Positions 36,238-44,578 of a DNA stretch of 64,000 nucleotides are shown here, piece after piece. The notes below the pieces were generated by a model. It ran no database searches. It was not told the origin of the DNA and saw only the letters and a list, made by a program, of their open reading frames with translations. The stretch covers positions 172,341 through 236,340 of the forward strand of contig CBDCSM010000007.1 in NCBI GenBank assembly GCA_965221575.1. Reading direction: 5' to 3'. The translations under genes were made by a program, and so were the position numbers. The stretch is from JAPPHA01 sp965221575. Lineage in GTDB: Bacteria; Pseudomonadota; Alphaproteobacteria; Rhodobacterales; Rhodobacteraceae. Position 1 is the first letter of the stretch; the number at the start of each line of letters is the position of its first letter.

Positions 36238-36457
36238 CGCGCAGTTCGCTCCTGGATTTCGACTTGCCCGGTTTCCGTAGTGAACCGGTCCTTTGCGTTT
36301 GACCACGTCCCGCGTTCGCCATTGGCACTGCCACTATTCGCGGACCTCGGCGGTCGAATGTTGTCCCTGGAGTGCAAGCCGGCTCCGCGAATCGCTCGGA
36401 CTCACACTGCCGTGCGTCATCTGGAACGACGATCAAGCCTGACATCCGGTGCAGGGA
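36238..36457. other. intergenic region between two minus-strand genes
   Basis: Nothing supported beyond a probable promoter for the acetyltransferase; no hairpin or small gene stands out. Confidence 0.35.
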
Positions 36458-37558
36458 TCAGGTCCTTGCGAAGACCAGGCAACGGTCCCGCCGCAGCGAA
36501 AGCCAAAGTGGCGTGCCTTTCCTTGGCATGAAGATACCGGGTACCGATGCCTTCAGGACAACACTCCTGAATTCCATCTCGAGATCGACGATGCTGTGTC
36601 CACCCAGGAAACGGGCCTGTTGCACGATTCCCCGTGCCGGGACTCCTTCCTCGGGCGTCGGGTTGGGCCCCCGGCCATTCCGGTCGAAATCCAGCCTCAG
36701 GTGGTGGGGCCTGATCACGATATCGACAACGATGCCCGGCTCGGTTCCAGGAGCAAGAAAAGGGCCGAACGGAGTATCGACAAGCGCGCCATTCGACTTT
36801 CCGGAAATGACGTTGATCTGCGAAAAGAACTCGGCCGCCGCCTTGTCGACCGGTACGTTGTAGATGTTGTTGGGCGCACCTGTCTGAACAATGCGTCCCG
36901 AACGCATCAGGGCAATCTGGTCGGCCAACAGCATTGCTTCCTCGGGTTCATGCGTGATCAGCATCCCGGTCGTGCCTTCCTCCTTGAGGAGGGCCACGGT
37001 CGCACTCCGCACTTCGTCGCGCAGCCGGCCGTCGAGATCGGAGAATGGCTCATCCATCAGCAGGATTCGGGGCGCAGGCGCCAGGGCACGCGCGAGCGCC
37101 ACACGCTGCTGCTCTCCGCCCGACAATTGGTCCGGGTATTTCTTGCCGATCCCTTCCAGGTTGACGCGACGGAGCATGTCCTCAACCCGGGTTGCCCTGT
37201 CACGTCTCCGTCCACGAAGGCCGAACGCGATGTTTTCCGCGACGTTGAGATGCGGAAACAGAGCGAAGTCCTGGAACATGAGGCCAATGTTCCGCTGTTC
37301 GGGCGCAACGTGCAATCGGTCGTCGGACACGACGGCCCCGTCCATCAGGACCTGGCCCGAAGTCTGGCGGTCTACTCCTGCCGCGATCCGGAGCAGGGTC
37401 GACTTTCCACAACCCGACGAACCGAGGAGGCAGGTCAATTCACCGCGCCGCAAGCCGACCCTGGCGCGGTCAACGGCAGTTATGCGGCCGAATCGCCGGG
37501 TTACGTCCCGGATTTCGAGAATTGCGTCGTCTTCCGCCACGAACACTGCCTGCAGCAT
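36458..37558 (-). CDS. ABC transporter ATP-binding protein, PotA/FbpC type, without a neighbouring permease
   Basis: A 366-aa ATPase of importers for polyamines, iron(III) or similar. Walker A GSSGCGKSTLL, Q-loop MFQDFALFPHL, signature LSGGEQQRVALARAL, Walker B ILLMDEPFSDLD and switch HEPEE are intact. A C-terminal TOBE-like domain makes up the rest. Downstream and upstream genes are unrelated, so its permease and binding protein must be encoded elsewhere, or the operon has been broken up. Substrate cannot be inferred. Confidence 0.88.
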   Translation of the reverse strand: MLQAVFVAEDDAILEIRDVTRRFGRITAVDRARVGLRRGELTCLLGSSGCGKSTLLRIAAGVDRQTSGQVLMDGAVVSDDRLHVAPEQRNIGLMFQDFALFPHLNVAENIAFGLRGRRRDRATRVEDMLRRVNLEGIGKKYPDQLSGGEQQRVALARALAPAPRILLMDEPFSDLDGRLRDEVRSATVALLKEEGTTGMLITHEPEEAMLLADQIALMRSGRIVQTGAPNNIYNVPVDKAAAEFFSQINVISGKSNGALVDTPFGPFLAPGTEPGIVVDIVIRPHHLRLDFDRNGRGPNPTPEEGVPARGIVQQARFLGGHSIVDLEMEFRSVVLKASVPGIFMPRKGTPLWLSLRRDRCLVFART

Positions 37559-38031
37559 TACCCGACCAAACAGGTCGGTTACTTCGCCCGGTTAGCAACA
37601 ATGAACCATTGTCGCAAGACCTCCAGGACGATCCCGGTACATTCCAAGCGTCGCGGTTTCAGCCGATCCGAGCTTCGTGACAATTGGTGTTCGGGTTGCG
37701 GCGGATATCGATTCGACAACGGACCAGGCGGCCTCGCGCCTTGTCGTACAGCGACATGCAATCAAGAGCCGTATTGCCTCAACATGGAATGTCACACTGG
37801 GCTGAACCGTTGCCTGTTTCAAGGCTTGTCCGCTGAGCCGCCGCAGCAACCCTTTGACACAATGGCGCTCACTCTACACTATCACCTTCGTAAACCGCCC
37901 TGGCCGCAACCAGCCAAAGCGACAGTTTGTTGCGCGGGGTTTGCACCCGCAAGGAAAACGCGCACTTTCCCGGCACGCTGGGGACAGACCGCGGACTGCG
38001 GATCAAAGGTTCGAACAAGGGAAGAAAGCCA
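37559..38031. other. intergenic region upstream of the dioxygenase gene, containing element A
   Basis: Noncoding in all frames that make sense. It carries the element A copy described separately, starting at 37850, and the promoter for the dioxygenase gene. The left half, near 37,600-37,840, shows no feature. Confidence 0.5.
37850..38010 (+). promoter_or_regulatory. element A: repeated upstream element with TTGACA
   Basis: Begins CCCTTTGACAC (37850-37860), containing a perfect -35 hexamer TTGACA at 37854-37859 with a weak -10 (CACTAT) after 17 bases. A second conserved block begins CGACAGTTTGTTGCGCGGGG at 37920. A block GCGGATCAAAG near 38,000 closes it shortly before the dioxygenase start at 38032. 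The same order and near-identical spacing occur at 39419 onward (element B). Confidence 0.5.
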
Positions 38032-39219
38032 ATGCTCGGTCAGGATGGCACGCACCAACCCGTTTGGCTGGAAGGCAAGGACTGCGACATCGAGGCATTC
38101 AGGCGCCACATCACACAGGAAACACGGGCCACGGACTATCCGCACGCCGTCGAGATCGCTGGCGGCATCCCGGTCTACGACGGCGGCGCGATGCGCCGGG
38201 CGATGGCAGGCGAAGAGGAGGCCCGGTCCGTGATGGCGGAGTGGAACCGGTCGTTCCAGTCCGGGTCCGGAATCGTCGCCATCCGTGGCGGTTATGAAGA
38301 CCTTGGGCTGATCGACGCGGTGACGGAGGAGTTGAACGCGATCATTGCCGAAGAGGAAGCCGGCAACACCGGAAAAGGCGACCACTTCGCCGCCGCGGGG
38401 GCCAACAGCCGGATCTGGAATTCCCACGAGAAACTCTGCATGCGCGCACCCGAACTCTTTGCGCGCTACAATGCGAACGAATTGACCCGGCGGGTAAGCG
38501 AGAGCTGGCTCGGCTCCGGCTACCAGGTCACGATGCAGGTCAATGTCGTTCGTCCGGGCGGCAAGGCCCAGACCGCACACCGCGACTACCACATGGGTTT
38601 CCAGGACGTGGAGACGCTCAAGGGCTATCCTGCCTCTCAGCACGCGCTGTCGGCGTCGTTGACGCTGCAGGGCGCGATCGCGCACAGCGACATGCCGCTC
38701 GACAGCGGACCGACGAAGCTGCTGCCTTATTCACAGACCTACCTGCCGGGCTACATCGCAGTGCTGCTGCCGGAAATCCGCGCCTGTTTCGAGGACTCTT
38801 GCGTACAGCTGCCGCTTGAAAAAGGCGACATGCTGTTCTTCAACCCCGCCACGTTTCACGCGGCGGGAGAGAACCGCACAACCAACGTTCAACGGTTCGC
38901 AAACCTGATGCAGGTCGGATCGGCTTACGGGCGGTCGATCGAGATCGTCGATCGCAGCCGCATTTCGCTCACCGTCTACGAGGACCTGAAGAGGCTTCTG
39001 GAATCCGGCGCGATCACGGCGCGCGAGGCCGACAACGTGGTCGCGGCGTCGGCGGAAGGTTATCCCTTCCCGGCCAACCTCGACATCGACTCGCCTCTCT
39101 CCGGCATGGCCCCACCCAGTCAACAGGACGTGCTGCGCCAGGCACTGGCCGAGGGCTGGACGTTGGTGCGGCTGGAACAGGAAATTTCGGATCAGAACAA
39201 CCGAAAGCGGTCTCACTGA
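38032..39219 (+). CDS. phytanoyl-CoA dioxygenase (PhyH) family oxygenase
   Basis: A Fe(II)/2-oxoglutarate-dependent oxygenase, 395 aa. The ATG at 38032 follows GGAAGAAAG and is preferred over a frame opening at 37927. The metal triad is visible: HRDYH supplies the HxD pair, and FFNPATFHAAGENRT supplies the distal His and an Arg for 2-oxoglutarate. Between them, SGPTKLLPYSQTYLPG is typical of the double-stranded beta-helix. The substrate is unknown; the neighbouring SDR and the choline-sulfatase operon suggest small-molecule catabolism. It is flanked on both sides by elements A and B. Confidence 0.85.
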   Translation: MLGQDGTHQPVWLEGKDCDIEAFRRHITQETRATDYPHAVEIAGGIPVYDGGAMRRAMAGEEEARSVMAEWNRSFQSGSGIVAIRGGYEDLGLIDAVTEELNAIIAEEEAGNTGKGDHFAAAGANSRIWNSHEKLCMRAPELFARYNANELTRRVSESWLGSGYQVTMQVNVVRPGGKAQTAHRDYHMGFQDVETLKGYPASQHALSASLTLQGAIAHSDMPLDSGPTKLLPYSQTYLPGYIAVLLPEIRACFEDSCVQLPLEKGDMLFFNPATFHAAGENRTTNVQRFANLMQVGSAYGRSIEIVDRSRISLTVYEDLKRLLESGAITAREADNVVAASAEGYPFPANLDIDSPLSGMAPPSQQDVLRQALAEGWTLVRLEQEISDQNNRKRSH

Positions 39220-39678
39220 CCGGAACCTTGCGGCGCCGACACGGCGTCCGCCATGTCGTCCCGGCCGGGCACCGCGCCCCTTTCGAAGCGACGACGCGCG
39301 TTCGGTTCAACCTCTTGCCGCGGCCCCGTTGTTCCGCCCGGCATTGGCACGCGCAATAGCAGGGTTTCGAGCCGTCCAGACCCGAAACGCCCGTAACCGG
39401 CTCGCCAGACCGAAGCGGCCCTTTGACACCAGGGGGCTTCGATTGCCTTCGTTACCCGGGGAAACCGCCCATTCGCCACCAACGGAAACGACAATATGTT
39501 GAGCGAAGATTGCATCTACGGGAAAAACGCAATTTTCCCTGGCGCGCTTCGAACGCGGGTTTGAGGCGCGGTACGGCAAGCGGCGCCACCTACGCATTTG
39601 TTGACGGCGCTGAACGCGGCCTACGCATCAAGAATACGCGCTTTCGCGAAATCTTTTCATGGTGCGAATGCCTGCCCC
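39220..39678. other. intergenic region downstream of the dioxygenase gene, containing element B
   Basis: No gene is supported. The right half carries a second copy of the element found upstream of the dioxygenase gene, although no plus-strand gene follows it before 40,908. Confidence 0.5.
39419..39640 (+). repeat. element B: imperfect copy of element A
   Basis: CCCTTTGACAC at 39419-39429 is identical to element A. The second block, CGACAATATGTTGAGCGAAG at 39489, keeps exactly the same distance (67 bases) from TTGACA and matches 15 of 20 bases. AAAACGC and TTTCCC blocks follow in the same order. The terminal GCATCAAG block comes after an added stretch of about 57 bases. No gene lies just downstream on this strand, so the copy is orphaned. 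Confidence 0.6.
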
Positions 39679-40458
39679 TCATATGGTCGAGACCACGGCG
39701 CCGCCATCCAGGAGAATGTTCTGCCCGACGATAAAGCCCGCGTGCATCGAACAGAGAAACGCGCAGGCGGCCCCGAATTCCGCCGTCGTTCCGTAGCGGC
39801 CCACGGGAATCGTCGCGCATCTTTCCGCCTTGGCCTCGTCCACGGATATTCCCCTGGCGACCGCAACGTCCTTGTCGAGGGATACCGCCCTGTCCGTCGC
39901 ATGGATTCCCGGCAGGAGGTTGTTGATCGTGACGCCGGAACCCGCGACCTGGCGCGACGTGCCGGCGACAAATCCGGTCAGCCCGGTACGGGCGGCGTTG
40001 GACAGCCCGAGTACCGGAACCGGCGCTTTCACCGACTGGGACGTGATGTTCACCACCCTGCCCCATTTCCGCTCCATCATGACCGGCAGGCAGCGTGTCA
40101 TCATGTCTATTGCGGACAACATGTTCGCATCGAGTGCCGTGATGAAATCATCACGAGTCCAGTCACTCCACATTCCCGGTGGCGGTCCTCCGGCATTGTT
40201 GACCAGGATGTCGGGAACGCCTGCGGCTTCCAACACCGCGGCGCGACCTTCCTCCGTCGTTATGTCGGACGCGATCGGCGTCACGTTGACTTTATGGGTA
40301 TTCCTGATCTCGTCGGCAGTTCGCTCAAGGGATTCACGGGTTCTCGAATTGATGACCAATTCAACGCCTGCTTCAGCCAGCGCCACTGCACATCCCCTTC
40401 CGAGGCCCTTCGACGCCGCACAGACAATTGCGCGTTTACCCCGTATACCTAAGTCCAT
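39679..40458 (-). CDS. SDR-family oxidoreductase with an atypical active site
   Basis: A 259-aa Rossmann-fold protein; the start at 40458 follows GGGAGA and removes 74 unlikely residues from a longer frame. The cofactor motif is ASKGLGRGCAVALAEAG, with DILVNNAGGPP and the serine strand VVNITSQS. Where classical SDRs have Tyr-x-x-x-Lys this protein has GLSNAARTGLTGF, so both catalytic residues seem to be missing, though the NAG motif and cofactor site remain. The C-terminus GQNILLDGGAVVSTI is normal. It could use other residues, as in some SDR subgroups, or be a binding protein. Confidence 0.85.
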   Translation of the reverse strand: MDLGIRGKRAIVCAASKGLGRGCAVALAEAGVELVINSRTRESLERTADEIRNTHKVNVTPIASDITTEEGRAAVLEAAGVPDILVNNAGGPPPGMWSDWTRDDFITALDANMLSAIDMMTRCLPVMMERKWGRVVNITSQSVKAPVPVLGLSNAARTGLTGFVAGTSRQVAGSGVTINNLLPGIHATDRAVSLDKDVAVARGISVDEAKAERCATIPVGRYGTTAEFGAACAFLCSMHAGFIVGQNILLDGGAVVSTI

Positions 40459-40907
40459 CTCGATCTCCCACGAACTGAAATCCTCGACGTCAACCGCCGT
40501 CGCAGGCCGAATAATCACGACGCCGGCACGAACGCAAGTTCCGAGGCCCCCGTCCCTGGCGTGAGTCGCGTTCACCAGAGATCGATCTTTCCTTCCCTTT
40601 CGAGGCGTCTTGCGGAATCCCGGCCTAGCGTGAAAGGAACCTTGTTCGTCATCTCGCGGCAAGGACGCAGGCCGCGTCATCGGGAAACAGGTGACCGTCG
40701 GACAGAAGGGTACTTCCCGCCATGAATGTTCTGGTTGCGTCTGTCCTTGAACTCACCGGAAAGAACCCTTCAATACACCGCTTCAAATCGGGATTACGGC
40801 AATGAGGAAAGGCCCGGGCAAAAAACTGTCGAATTCACCGCCAATAGTGCTAAGAACCGCCCGCCTTTCGCAGGTATTTTGGGCTTCGGTGTTCGGAGGT
40901 AACAGGC
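40459..40907. other. divergent intergenic region between the SDR and Rieske genes
   Basis: Carries the Rieske ribosome-binding site (GGAGGT near 40,895) and promoters for both directions. On the minus strand, CGACAGTTTTTTGCCCGGGC at 40831-40812 matches the element A block in 17 of 20 positions. From there a minus-strand frame stays open to a stop at 40649-40651 and ends in a protein-like peptide (MAGSTLLSDGHLFPDDAA from 40723). This may be the remnant of a lost gene. Confidence 0.4.
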
Positions 40908-42029
40908 ATGTCGGAGGCAATACCTATCTCGGTCGGCTATGAACCCGATCCTTCACGCTCCAGCTCGTTGCGGTCGATCGCTTACACCGACGCGAACTGG
41001 TTCGACACGGATCTCAAGTCCATCATGGCAAGGACGTGGCAATGGGTGTGCCATGTCGAAAAGACAAGGGAACCCGGGTCATTCGTGACCGTGGAAATCG
41101 CGGGCAATCCCGTTGCCGTCGTGCGCGGGAGGGACAGCGTACTCAGGGCATTCTACAATGTCTGCAAGCATCGCGCTCACGAGCTCTTGTCCGGTGAGGG
41201 AAACACGACGCGGATCATGTGCCCGTACCATGCATGGGTGTACAGTCTCGACGGTCGGCTCGTCCGTGCGCCCCATACCGAACACCTTCACGATTTCGAC
41301 ATTGGCGACATTTGCCTGGACGAGGTTCAAGTCGAGGAGTTCTGCGGATTCGTGTTCGTCAATCTCGACACGACAGCCTCTTCACTGTCCGAGCAATCCG
41401 GAAATCTCGAAACCGAAGTTCGCCATTGGGCACCGGATATAGAGCAGCTCACCTTTGGCCACCGGCTGACCTACGACATAAAGTCCAACTGGAAGAACGT
41501 CGTCGACAACTTCCTCGAGTGCTACCACTGCCCGACGGCGCACAAGGACTTTTGCGACCTGGTGGACATGGACACCTACAAGGTGACGACATACGGCATT
41601 TACTCCAGCCACATGGCCGATGCCGGAAGCTCCGCCAACAGTGCCTATGGCGTATCCAACGCGACGGTGAAAACGCACGCGGTCTGGTGGCTCTGGCCCA
41701 CGACATGCCTGATGCGCTATCCCGGCCGATCCAGCATGATCGTTCTCAACGTCATTCCGGCAGGACCCGGCAGAACACTGGAGACCTATGACTTTTTCCT
41801 GGAAACTCCCGAGCCGAACGAAATGGAACGTGACGCCATTCGATACCTCGACGAGGTTCTGCAGGTGGAAGACATCGGTCTCGTCGAAAGTGTCCAACGG
41901 GGCATGAAAACACCGGCTTTCGAGCAGGGCCGCATCGTTCACAACCCCGATGGTTCAGGAAAGTCCGAACATGCCGTGCATCACTTTCATGGCCTGGTGC
42001 TGGACGCGTATGCCCGAGGTGTCACGTGA
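40908..42029 (+). CDS. Rieske non-heme iron oxygenase, alpha subunit
   Basis: A ring-hydroxylating-type oxygenase subunit, 373 aa. The [2Fe-2S] Rieske site is Cys86-x-His88 (CKHRAH) and Cys105-x2-His108 (CPYHAW). The mononuclear iron motif is ECYHCPTAH, with His207 and His212, preceded by NVVDNFLE containing the bridging Asp. Size and C-terminal half resemble the subfamily that includes glycine-betaine and carnitine oxygenases (GbcA/CntA type) rather than aromatic dioxygenases. The start follows GGAGGT. It is the first gene of an operon with betC, consistent with attack on a quaternary amine. No reductase partner is adjacent. Confidence 0.88.
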   Translation: MSEAIPISVGYEPDPSRSSSLRSIAYTDANWFDTDLKSIMARTWQWVCHVEKTREPGSFVTVEIAGNPVAVVRGRDSVLRAFYNVCKHRAHELLSGEGNTTRIMCPYHAWVYSLDGRLVRAPHTEHLHDFDIGDICLDEVQVEEFCGFVFVNLDTTASSLSEQSGNLETEVRHWAPDIEQLTFGHRLTYDIKSNWKNVVDNFLECYHCPTAHKDFCDLVDMDTYKVTTYGIYSSHMADAGSSANSAYGVSNATVKTHAVWWLWPTTCLMRYPGRSSMIVLNVIPAGPGRTLETYDFFLETPEPNEMERDAIRYLDEVLQVEDIGLVESVQRGMKTPAFEQGRIVHNPDGSGKSEHAVHHFHGLVLDAYARGVT

Positions 42030-43567
42030 CACGCCCCAATATCGTCGTCGTCATGGCGGACCAGCTGGCTCCGCAATTCACCGGCGCTTACGGGCATCCA
42101 GTGGCGAAAACTCCACATCTTGATGCGCTCGCTTCGAGGGGCATGCGCTTCGATGCCGCGTATTGCAATTCACCGCTTTGCGCGCCGTCGCGTTTCGCCT
42201 TCATGTCGGGGCAATTGATCAGCCGGATCGCGGCCTATGACAATGCCTCCGAGTTCAAGGCGTCGGTTCCCACGTTTGCACACTACCTGAAGACATTGGG
42301 ATACCGGACATGCCTGGCGGGAAAGATGCATTTCATCGGCCCAGATCAAATGCACGGATTCGAAGACCGGGTGACAACCGACATTTACCCGGCCGACTTT
42401 GCATGGACCCCGGATTGGGAAGCCCCCGACGAGCGGATCGACAAGTGGTATCACAACATGCAGACCGTCAAGGAAAGCGGTGTCGCCCACGCGACCTTCC
42501 AGATCGACTACGATGACGAAGTCGGATTCGCGGCTCGTCGCTGGCTGTTTGACTTCGCGCGGGACAAGGCGTCGGGACAGACATGCCCGTTCGCGCTGGT
42601 CGCCAGCTTCATACACCCGCATGACCCTTACGTGGCGCGGCCGGAATGGTGGGACTTGTACTCCGATGACGACATTGACCTTCCGGAACACGTTCCCGAT
42701 CCGGACGACCAGGATCCGTTCTCGCGTCGATTGATGGACGGGATCGAAGCTTCGCATGTCCCGCTGACCGAAGAAGAGGTGCGCAGGGCCCGTCGCGCCT
42801 ACCTGGCGAACGTCAGCTTTTTCGACAGCAAGATCGGGCAGATCGTGCAAACACTCGACGAGATCGCCGAACTGGAAGACACGGTCGTCATCGTGACCGC
42901 GGACCACGGCGACATGCTCGGCGAACGCGGACTCTGGTACAAGATGAACTTCTTCGAGCACTCCGCAAGGGTTCCCCTGGTGATGGCAGGGCCCGGAATA
43001 GCGCACGGACACGCTGGAAACGCCTGTTCCCTGGTCGACTTGTTGCCCACCTTCATCGAGATCGGCGGCGGCGGCGAGGAGATGCTCGGAGAACCGATCG
43101 ATGGCCGCAGCCTCATGCCATTGGCCCGGGGCGAAGGTGATCCGGTTGACGAGGCCATCGGCGAGTACTGCGCCGAAATGACCGCGTATCCCGTGATCAT
43201 GATCCGGCGCGGGTCGCTGAAATACATTCACTGCGACTCCGATCCGCCCCAGCTCTACGATCTGAACGACGACCCCCAGGAGCGGACAAATCTCGCCACC
43301 GATCCAAGGTACCACAACGTACTGGCCGGCTTCGCCGCCGAGGTGGCCGAACGTTGGGACGGCGAGGAAATCCGCGCCAAGGTGATTGCGACGCAAAGGT
43401 CCCGCCGAACCCTGCATGCGGCGATGGAATCCGGTGCCGGAGAGCATTGGGATTACAACCCTCCATCGGATGCGTCCCGGCAATACGTGCGAAATCACAT
43501 GGACTGGACGGTTGCCGCCGACCGCTACCGCTACCCGCCAGCAAGGACGCCGGACGATGATTCTTGA
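42026..43567 (+). CDS. betC: choline-sulfatase
   Basis: Hydrolyses choline-O-sulfate to choline and sulfate, feeding carbon, sulfur or betaine synthesis. The 513-aa formylglycine sulfatase has the modification site SPLCAPSR with Cys52. Long stretches match BetC: YDNASEFKASVPTFAHYL, GKMHFIGPDQMHGFE, TDIYPADFAWTPDW and DHGDMLGERGLWYKMNFFE, plus a C-terminal domain (YVRNHMDW) seen in choline-sulfatases. It overlaps the Rieske stop as GTGA and the next SDR by 11 bases. It lies outside a betIBA operon; here it is linked to a Rieske oxygenase instead. Confidence 0.92.
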   Translation: MTRPNIVVVMADQLAPQFTGAYGHPVAKTPHLDALASRGMRFDAAYCNSPLCAPSRFAFMSGQLISRIAAYDNASEFKASVPTFAHYLKTLGYRTCLAGKMHFIGPDQMHGFEDRVTTDIYPADFAWTPDWEAPDERIDKWYHNMQTVKESGVAHATFQIDYDDEVGFAARRWLFDFARDKASGQTCPFALVASFIHPHDPYVARPEWWDLYSDDDIDLPEHVPDPDDQDPFSRRLMDGIEASHVPLTEEEVRRARRAYLANVSFFDSKIGQIVQTLDEIAELEDTVVIVTADHGDMLGERGLWYKMNFFEHSARVPLVMAGPGIAHGHAGNACSLVDLLPTFIEIGGGGEEMLGEPIDGRSLMPLARGEGDPVDEAIGEYCAEMTAYPVIMIRRGSLKYIHCDSDPPQLYDLNDDPQERTNLATDPRYHNVLAGFAAEVAERWDGEEIRAKVIATQRSRRTLHAAMESGAGEHWDYNPPSDASRQYVRNHMDWTVAADRYRYPPARTPDDDS

Positions 43568-44351
43568 CGGAAAGACGGCCCTTGTAACCGGAGCGCGGGG
43601 TGGGATCGGCCGCGCGATCGTCGGGCGTTTCCTGAAAGAAGGAGCCACGGTCTATGCCGCCGACCTGACGCCCGAGGGCTCGCTTGGCGACCATGATGAC
43701 GACGGAAGCGTTTTCGTCAAATTGGACGTGACTCGGGAAGAGGACGCCATCGCGGCGATGGAGCGGGTTCGGGCCGAACGGGGCAAGCTCGACATTCTCG
43801 TGAACGCGGCCGGAATCGAAATCGAAAAAACCGTAGAGGACACGTCGCTGGAAGAGTGGAACCGGAGCTTCGCGGTCAATTCGACGGGCACGTTCCTGAC
43901 CTCGAAATACGCCCTTCCGCTGATGCGCGAGGCCGCGAAATCAGGCAGCAGTTCCAGCCTGATCAATTTTGGGTCCTATGACGGCTTTATCGCTGACCCG
44001 GGCCTTGCTGCTTATTGTGCCACCAAGGGCGCGGTGCATGCGCTGACCCGCGCCATGGCCTGCGATCACGGGCCGGAAGGCATTCGCGTCAACGCGGTCT
44101 GTCCCGGATACATCGACACACCGATGCTTCAGAGTTTCTTCGGCGGCGAAGGTTCCGGAGGAGGAGGAGGAAATATCGAAACACTGCAAAAGGCGGTCCG
44201 TGACGTGCATCCGATTCGCACTTACGGAACGCCGGAGGACATCGCCAACCTGGTGAACTGGCTGGCCTCCGACGAGGCGCGATATGCCTCCGGGCAACTC
44301 TGGATCCTGGACGGAGGACTGTCTGCGCAGGTGCAGCAGATGAAATTCTGA
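43557..44351 (+). CDS. SDR-family NAD(P)-dependent oxidoreductase
   Basis: A 264-aa classical short-chain dehydrogenase. The ATG at 43557 overlaps the betC end; a longer frame from 43386 lies wholly within betC. The cofactor motif is TGARGGIGRAIV, acidic-type Asp follows beta-2 (AADLTP), NAAG is present, and the catalytic set Ser (INFGSYDG) with Tyr-x-x-x-Lys (YCATK) is intact. The C-terminal ASGQLWILDGGLSAQ is typical. The stop overlaps the next start as TGATG. Confidence 0.9.
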   Translation: MILDGKTALVTGARGGIGRAIVGRFLKEGATVYAADLTPEGSLGDHDDDGSVFVKLDVTREEDAIAAMERVRAERGKLDILVNAAGIEIEKTVEDTSLEEWNRSFAVNSTGTFLTSKYALPLMREAAKSGSSSSLINFGSYDGFIADPGLAAYCATKGAVHALTRAMACDHGPEGIRVNAVCPGYIDTPMLQSFFGGEGSGGGGGNIETLQKAVRDVHPIRTYGTPEDIANLVNWLASDEARYASGQLWILDGGLSAQVQQMKF

Positions 44352-44578
44352 TGCCCGGGCCCGTGACAATGAAGTTCGCTCCAACCGGCGGCGCGCGCGT
44401 GCCTTCAAGGCCGCCGCATCTGCCGGCGACCCCGGCCAAGATCGCAAGGGCCATCGTCGAGGCGGCAGAGTCAGGGGAGTCGATCATCCTCCCGGACACC
44501 CGTGATCCACGAACGGGCAGGCTGGTCAATGCGCCGGACGCCTGCACGGACGTCCGGCATGTTAAGGTCGCACGCTAA
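44351..44578 (+). CDS. small protein of unknown function in the betC operon
   Basis: A 75-aa frame linked on both sides by one-base overlaps: TGATG with the upstream SDR and TAATG with the downstream SDR. Those overlaps, and its plausible composition, argue that it is a real gene. It has a proline-rich start (SRPPHLPATPAKI), an Ala/Glu helix (ARAIVEAAESGESI) and a C-terminal part with DPRTGRLVNAPDA. No signal peptide, membrane segment or metal motif is present. I do not recognise the family. Its place between two dehydrogenases suggests a small partner or regulator of the pathway. Confidence 0.7.
   Translation: MPGPVTMKFAPTGGARVPSRPPHLPATPAKIARAIVEAAESGESIILPDTRDPRTGRLVNAPDACTDVRHVKVAR

Noticed and set aside
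36449..38233. 594-codon plus-strand ORF
   Set aside because: It lies opposite the intact ABC ATPase and runs through the intergenic region into another frame of the dioxygenase gene; no domain is recognisable.
42170..43648. 492-codon minus-strand ORF opposite betC
   Set aside because: Shadow frame of a high-GC gene; betC has all sulfatase motifs.
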